A DNA stretch of 37,999 nt from Rhodocyclaceae bacterium (GTDB taxonomy: Bacteria > Pseudomonadota > Gammaproteobacteria > Burkholderiales > Rhodocyclaceae). The translations under genes and the position numbers were made by a program. Where the stretch lies: the NCBI GenBank assembly GCA_004379165.1, contig NKXK01000015.1, positions 1 to 37,999 on the forward strand, in the 5' to 3' direction. Each line of letters opens with the position of its first letter. The stretch's first letter is position 1. Shown one piece after another: positions 35,227 through 37,999 of this stretch. The notes beneath the pieces are model-generated. The model worked only from the letters and a program-made list of their open reading frames with translations. It did no database searches and was not told where the DNA came from.

Positions 35227-36515
35227 TGCGGCGCCTCGTTCACCCATTGCCGGATCGCCCGGCGGTCGGGCTTGCCGGCGACGGTGCGCGGCAGCGAGGG
35301 CACGCGCAGCACCGTCCGCGGGATGGCGGCCGCCGGCAGGTGGGCGCGGGCGTGGGCGATCAAGGTGTCGTCACTGATCTCGCCGACGATAACGGCGACG
35401 ATCCGGTCGCCCCAGACGGGATCGGGGCGGCCACAAACGGCAACTTCCCGCAGGCCGGGCAACCCGGCGAGGCAGGCTTCGACCGTTGCCGGATGGACGT
35501 TGCGCCCGGCGCTGATCAGCATGTCGTCGGCACGGCCGAGGATGCGCAGGCGACCGTCTGCAGCAATGGCGCCGAGGTCGCCAGTGCGCAGCCAGGTATC
35601 GTCGGGCAGTTGCGGGCCGCGCAGTTGCAGCCGGCCGTCGGCATCAACCTTAGCGGTGTGGCCCGGTAGCAGCTTGCCGACATCGCCGGCCTGCCAAGGG
35701 TCGCCCGGGGCGCTGCAGGCGACCATGGCTGCCGTTTCGGTCATGCCGTAGCTCGGCCACAGCGGCCAGCCGGCAGCCAGGGCACGGGTGTGCAATGCCG
35801 GCGACAGCGCAGCCCCACCGATCAGGGCGACGCGCAGCGATGGCGGGGGCGGACAACCGGCGTCGAGCAACTGCGCCAGCATCGCCGGCACCAGAGAAAT
35901 GTGCGTTACATCATCGGCATGCAATTCGGCCATGACCGCGTTGCGTGCGAAGCCGTCGTGCAGGCTGAGCGTGGCGGCGGCACGAGCGCAGCGCCAGAGG
36001 ATGCTCTGGCCGCCGATGTGACAGAGCGGCAGGCAAGCGAGCCAGACATCGGCCCGGTGCAGCCCGAGGCGGGCATTGGCGCCGTCGCTGGCTGCCGCGA
36101 GCTGGCGGCGGCTGAGGGCGATTGCTTTGGGCTCGCCTTCACTGCCGCTGGTGGCAATGAGCAGCGCGGTGTCCGGCGGCAGGTCACGGAAATCAGGTGG
36201 GGTGGGAGCGGGCGTGCTGGGGTCAACAGGAAAAAATGGCCCATTCCGATAACTGGCGACATAAGCCCCCAGCGCCAACGTGGCGGCATCACCGGCGATG
36301 GGCGCCAAAGTGGCAGGCAGCGTGGCACCCGGTGCGACAGCCTGCTGCTCAACGTACTCCCAGAGTTCGGCGAAGTTCAGACGCTGGCCGTCGTGGCGCC
36401 AGGCGGGTGTCAGCGGCGATTGTCCGGCGGCAGCGCATAATGCCGCTGCCAGTGACCAGTCGGGCTGTGCGGCAGCATTATCGGTGGGCTGGGTGAGCGG
36501 TAGATGTGGAATCAT
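35223..36515 (-). CDS. menE: o-Succinylbenzoate-CoA ligase (AMP-binding family)
   Basis: The protein of about 430 residues activates o-succinylbenzoate with ATP and CoA. The P-loop-like motif is IATSGSEGEPKAI, with YGMTETAAMV and the LRTGDLG and GRADDMLISAGRNVHP blocks of adenylate-forming enzymes; the late lysine is in PRTVAGKPDRRAI. It is shorter than general acyl-CoA ligases, as MenE usually is. Starts at 36515, 36518 (GTG) or 36521 are all possible; none has a Shine-Dalgarno sequence, and a TATAAT box lies just upstream. The assignment to MenE rather than another acyl ligase rests partly on its coupling to menF. The other men genes are not in the window. Confidence 0.85.
   Translation of the reverse strand: MIPHLPLTQPTDNAAAQPDWSLAAALCAAAGQSPLTPAWRHDGQRLNFAELWEYVEQQAVAPGATLPATLAPIAGDAATLALGAYVASYRNGPFFPVDPSTPAPTPPDFRDLPPDTALLIATSGSEGEPKAIALSRRQLAAASDGANARLGLHRADVWLACLPLCHIGGQSILWRCARAAATLSLHDGFARNAVMAELHADDVTHISLVPAMLAQLLDAGCPPPPSLRVALIGGAALSPALHTRALAAGWPLWPSYGMTETAAMVACSAPGDPWQAGDVGKLLPGHTAKVDADGRLQLRGPQLPDDTWLRTGDLGAIAADGRLRILGRADDMLISAGRNVHPATVEACLAGLPGLREVAVCGRPDPVWGDRIVAVIVGEISDDTLIAHARAHLPAAAIPRTVLRVPSLPRTVAGKPDRRAIRQWVNEAPQ
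36218..36248 (+). repeat. 31-bp dispersed motif, very weak copy inside menE
   Basis: GGTCAAC, GGAAAA and GGCCCA fit the motif only if one extra base is allowed, and the encoded peptide (FFPVDP) is normal for the enzyme family. It is listed so that the count can be checked and may be chance. Confidence 0.15.
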
Positions 36516-36524
36516 CACCATTCG

Positions 36525-36530
36525 ATTATA
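36525..36530 (-). promoter_or_regulatory. TATAAT box immediately upstream of menE
   Basis: On the minus strand a perfect TATAAT (36525-36530) lies 9 nt before ATG 36515 and 3 nt before ATG 36521. Transcription would start at about the GTG/ATG cluster, giving little or no leader. No good -35 was found. Confidence 0.35.
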
Positions 36531-36564
36531 CGAATGCGGCCTGCAACGATAGATAATATGGATC

Positions 36565-36581
36565 AAGAAACCGCAAGCGGT
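36565..36581 (-). terminator. Weak terminator-like hairpin after the solute-binding protein gene
   Basis: On the minus strand ACCG-CTTG-CGGT is a short hairpin followed by TTTCTT, 10 nt beyond the stop codon at 36592. The stem is only 4-5 pairs, so confidence is low. Confidence 0.3.
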
Positions 36582-36591
36582 AGGCGGCGCT

Positions 36592-37341
36592 TCAGTCGAC
36601 GCGTAGCGTCAGGAATTGCGAATTGATGTGGTCGAAAACGCCGTTGCGCTTGATGGTGTCCAGGCCGCGGTCGATGGCGTCCTTCAACTCCGTGTTTCGC
36701 GGATTGAGACCGAAGCTGGCCTGAGTGTCGAGTTCGGGTGTGCTAAAGACTTGCGTGCTCAGTCCGAGCTTGAGAAAGCGTGGATTGCGGATGAGGTTGA
36801 AACTGCTCATCAGCGGGGCGATACCGGCCTGGGCGACGCCGGCGGCGAGCTGGTCGATGATGTCGGCGTCAGTAATGGCGCCGATGCTCTGCCAACCCAT
36901 GGTCTGCGCGAAACGTTCCTGCGCCGAGCCCTTGAATACGGCGATGCGCACGCCGGGGGCGTCGAGTTTGGTGCCGGGGCGGGCAAACCACAGCGTTGTC
37001 GAGCGATAGACCGGTTTGGTGAAGGCGATACGCTTACGCCGCTCCGGGGTGTTGAGTAGTCCGACGGCTGCGATGTCGATCTTGCCGGCGGCGAGGTCGT
37101 CGATGACGGTTTCGAGGCGGACCACCTGCAGTTCGCAGCGCACTCTGAGTTCGGCGCAGAGCGCTTCTGCGATGGCGACCGTGAAGCCGGTCAGCGTACC
37201 CTTGTCATCTCGGTAGGACAGGGGCGGGGCATCTTCGAATACGCCGATCCTGATCGCCGGATTCTGCGCCTGCACCGGCAGAACGCCGAGCAGGCAGAGG
37301 CTGAACAGCAGCCGGCAGAGGTGGCGTCGCAGGTCGGTCAT
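36592..37341 (-). CDS. Periplasmic solute-binding protein (amino-acid-type, family 3)
   Basis: The 249-residue protein has a signal peptide (LLFSLCLLGVLPVQAQ, cleavage after about residue 25) and the bilobed SBP-bac-3 fold: IRIGVFEDAPPLSYRD at the start of the mature part, LTGFTVAIAEALCAEL, and GKIDIAAVGLLNTPERRKRIAFTKP, the usual D-x-A block. Such proteins bind amino acids or act as sensor modules. No ABC permease or ATPase gene follows, so it may serve a remote transporter or be a signalling receptor. It starts 3 nt after the stop of the upstream gene, so it is in an operon with it. Confidence 0.88.
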   Translation of the reverse strand: MTDLRRHLCRLLFSLCLLGVLPVQAQNPAIRIGVFEDAPPLSYRDDKGTLTGFTVAIAEALCAELRVRCELQVVRLETVIDDLAAGKIDIAAVGLLNTPERRKRIAFTKPVYRSTTLWFARPGTKLDAPGVRIAVFKGSAQERFAQTMGWQSIGAITDADIIDQLAAGVAQAGIAPLMSSFNLIRNPRFLKLGLSTQVFSTPELDTQASFGLNPRNTELKDAIDRGLDTIKRNGVFDHINSQFLTLRVD

Positions 37342-37344
37342 CGT

Positions 37345-37983
37345 TCAGCGCTGCGTCGAGGCGGCCTGGGTAGCCAGCCACTCGCCGTTGCGCAATTCGA
37401 GAACGTAATCCTCGGTGGATTCGAAGCGGTAGGGCGCGTTGTTCATCACGCCCTGTTCGATGACCAGCGAGCGGATGTCGAGACGGCCGCAGCTGGCCTC
37501 GCTTTCACCGCTGGCCAATCGGCCCTCGACCGTGAGCCGGCGCTGGCGGTAGTCCTTGAGGCTGGCGATCGAGCGCAAGGTGCTCTGAACCATTTCATCA
37601 CGGGTGAAATGCAGCGTCGTGGTGCTGCCGTCGGCATTGCGTACGGTGGCGCGCGCGGTCATTTCCGGGGCGAACAGGCCGAGAATGGTCCGCACGTGCC
37701 TGGTGGCGATAGCGTAGTCGAAGCGGCTCAGCCAGTGGCGGGCGATACCTTCCGGGACGCAACCGGCCGGCAACGGCACGACGGCGACAGTAGCCGCTGG
37801 CAGTTCGGCGGTTGCCGGGGTAGGGGCTGGCATCGCGGCGGTTGGAGCAGGCTTCGGCCCCTGGAGCTCCCGGCTTTTGGGGTAACGGGCGAGGTTGGCG
37901 TCAAAAGCGCCGGGGATGTAAAAATCGGGGGCGCGGGGGGGGCGCGTCGGGAGGCGACCGGTCATCAGGGCCCCCGGGCGCAC
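37345..37983 (-). CDS. Hypothetical protein with Pro/Ala-rich linker; 5' end uncertain
   Basis: No family is recognised with confidence. The readable part has a Pro/Ala-rich stretch (KPAPTAAMPAPTPATAELP) followed by about 130 residues (from EGIARHWLSRFDYAIATRH) whose alternating helix/strand pattern and ending YVLELRNGEWLATQ resemble an NTF2-like or SnoaL-like cone fold; that is a guess. The N-terminal 30 residues are rich in Arg/Pro and come from sequence with long G and C runs, so a frameshift or a start beyond the window is likely. It is 3 nt upstream of the solute-binding protein gene on the same strand, which suggests a shared operon and possibly a periplasmic or membrane-anchored partner. 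Confidence 0.6.
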   Translation of the reverse strand: MRPGALMTGRLPTRPPRAPDFYIPGAFDANLARYPKSRELQGPKPAPTAAMPAPTPATAELPAATVAVVPLPAGCVPEGIARHWLSRFDYAIATRHVRTILGLFAPEMTARATVRNADGSTTTLHFTRDEMVQSTLRSIASLKDYRQRRLTVEGRLASGESEASCGRLDIRSLVIEQGVMNNAPYRFESTEDYVLELRNGEWLATQAASTQR

Positions 37984-37999
37984 GCCCCTATCTTTGGGG

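Overview
The window reads as chromosomal DNA of a betaproteobacterium, most likely in the Rhodocyclaceae (the Dechloromonas / Azonexus / Accumulibacter neighbourhood). This is inferred from high GC, the family mix (NifJ-type pyruvate oxidoreductase, LolCD, an RpfE-type gene beside recJ, a DUF2242 lipoprotein, a second long infA next to a cold-shock gene, polyphosphate kinase) and compact operons. No rRNA, tRNA, phage or CRISPR array was seen. The left edge lies inside an IS3-family insertion sequence. The right edge has long G/C homopolymers and an uncertain gene start.

Layout. 1-2282: IS3 end, a Bax-inhibitor-1 membrane protein, a 57-residue protein and an AT-richer spacer with repeats, terminators and a possible small RNA. 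2283-6927: nifJ translationally coupled to a dihydroorotate-dehydrogenase-like flavoprotein. 7031-9926: recJ and an RpfE-like gene, both minus. 10029-11964: lolC-lolD for lipoprotein export. 12036-14051: chemoreceptor. 14091-17075: a DUF2062 protein diverging from comEC. 17172-18790: two overlapping alpha/beta hydrolases. 18730-20437: EamA transporter and mtfA (minus). 20491-22920: relA and a 59-residue membrane protein. 23001-23279: a secreted-protein gene broken by a stop codon. 23305-30230: a tripartite RND efflux operon ending in an HD-GYP phosphodiesterase. 30286-33758 (minus): DUF2242 lipoprotein, infA, cspA, ppk1 with a probable Pho box. 33886-36521 (minus): menE-menF for menaquinone. 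36592-37983 (minus): a periplasmic solute-binding protein and an unknown gene.

Together these suggest a facultative anaerobe (pyruvate:flavodoxin oxidoreductase, menaquinone), motile, storing polyphosphate, with stringent-response and c-di-GMP signalling and DNA-uptake capacity.

The most interesting signal is a dispersed 31-bp motif. It has a TGCGGT core followed by two A-tracts about one helical turn apart. Eight good copies and four weaker ones occur, with no insertions or deletions among the good ones. All five intergenic copies lie within about 45 nt downstream of a stop codon, and the others sit inside genes in constrained reading frames. Its architecture resembles the Haemophilus uptake signal sequence, and comEC is in the same window. 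I propose it as a candidate DNA uptake sequence of this lineage. A regulatory or other repeat remains possible.
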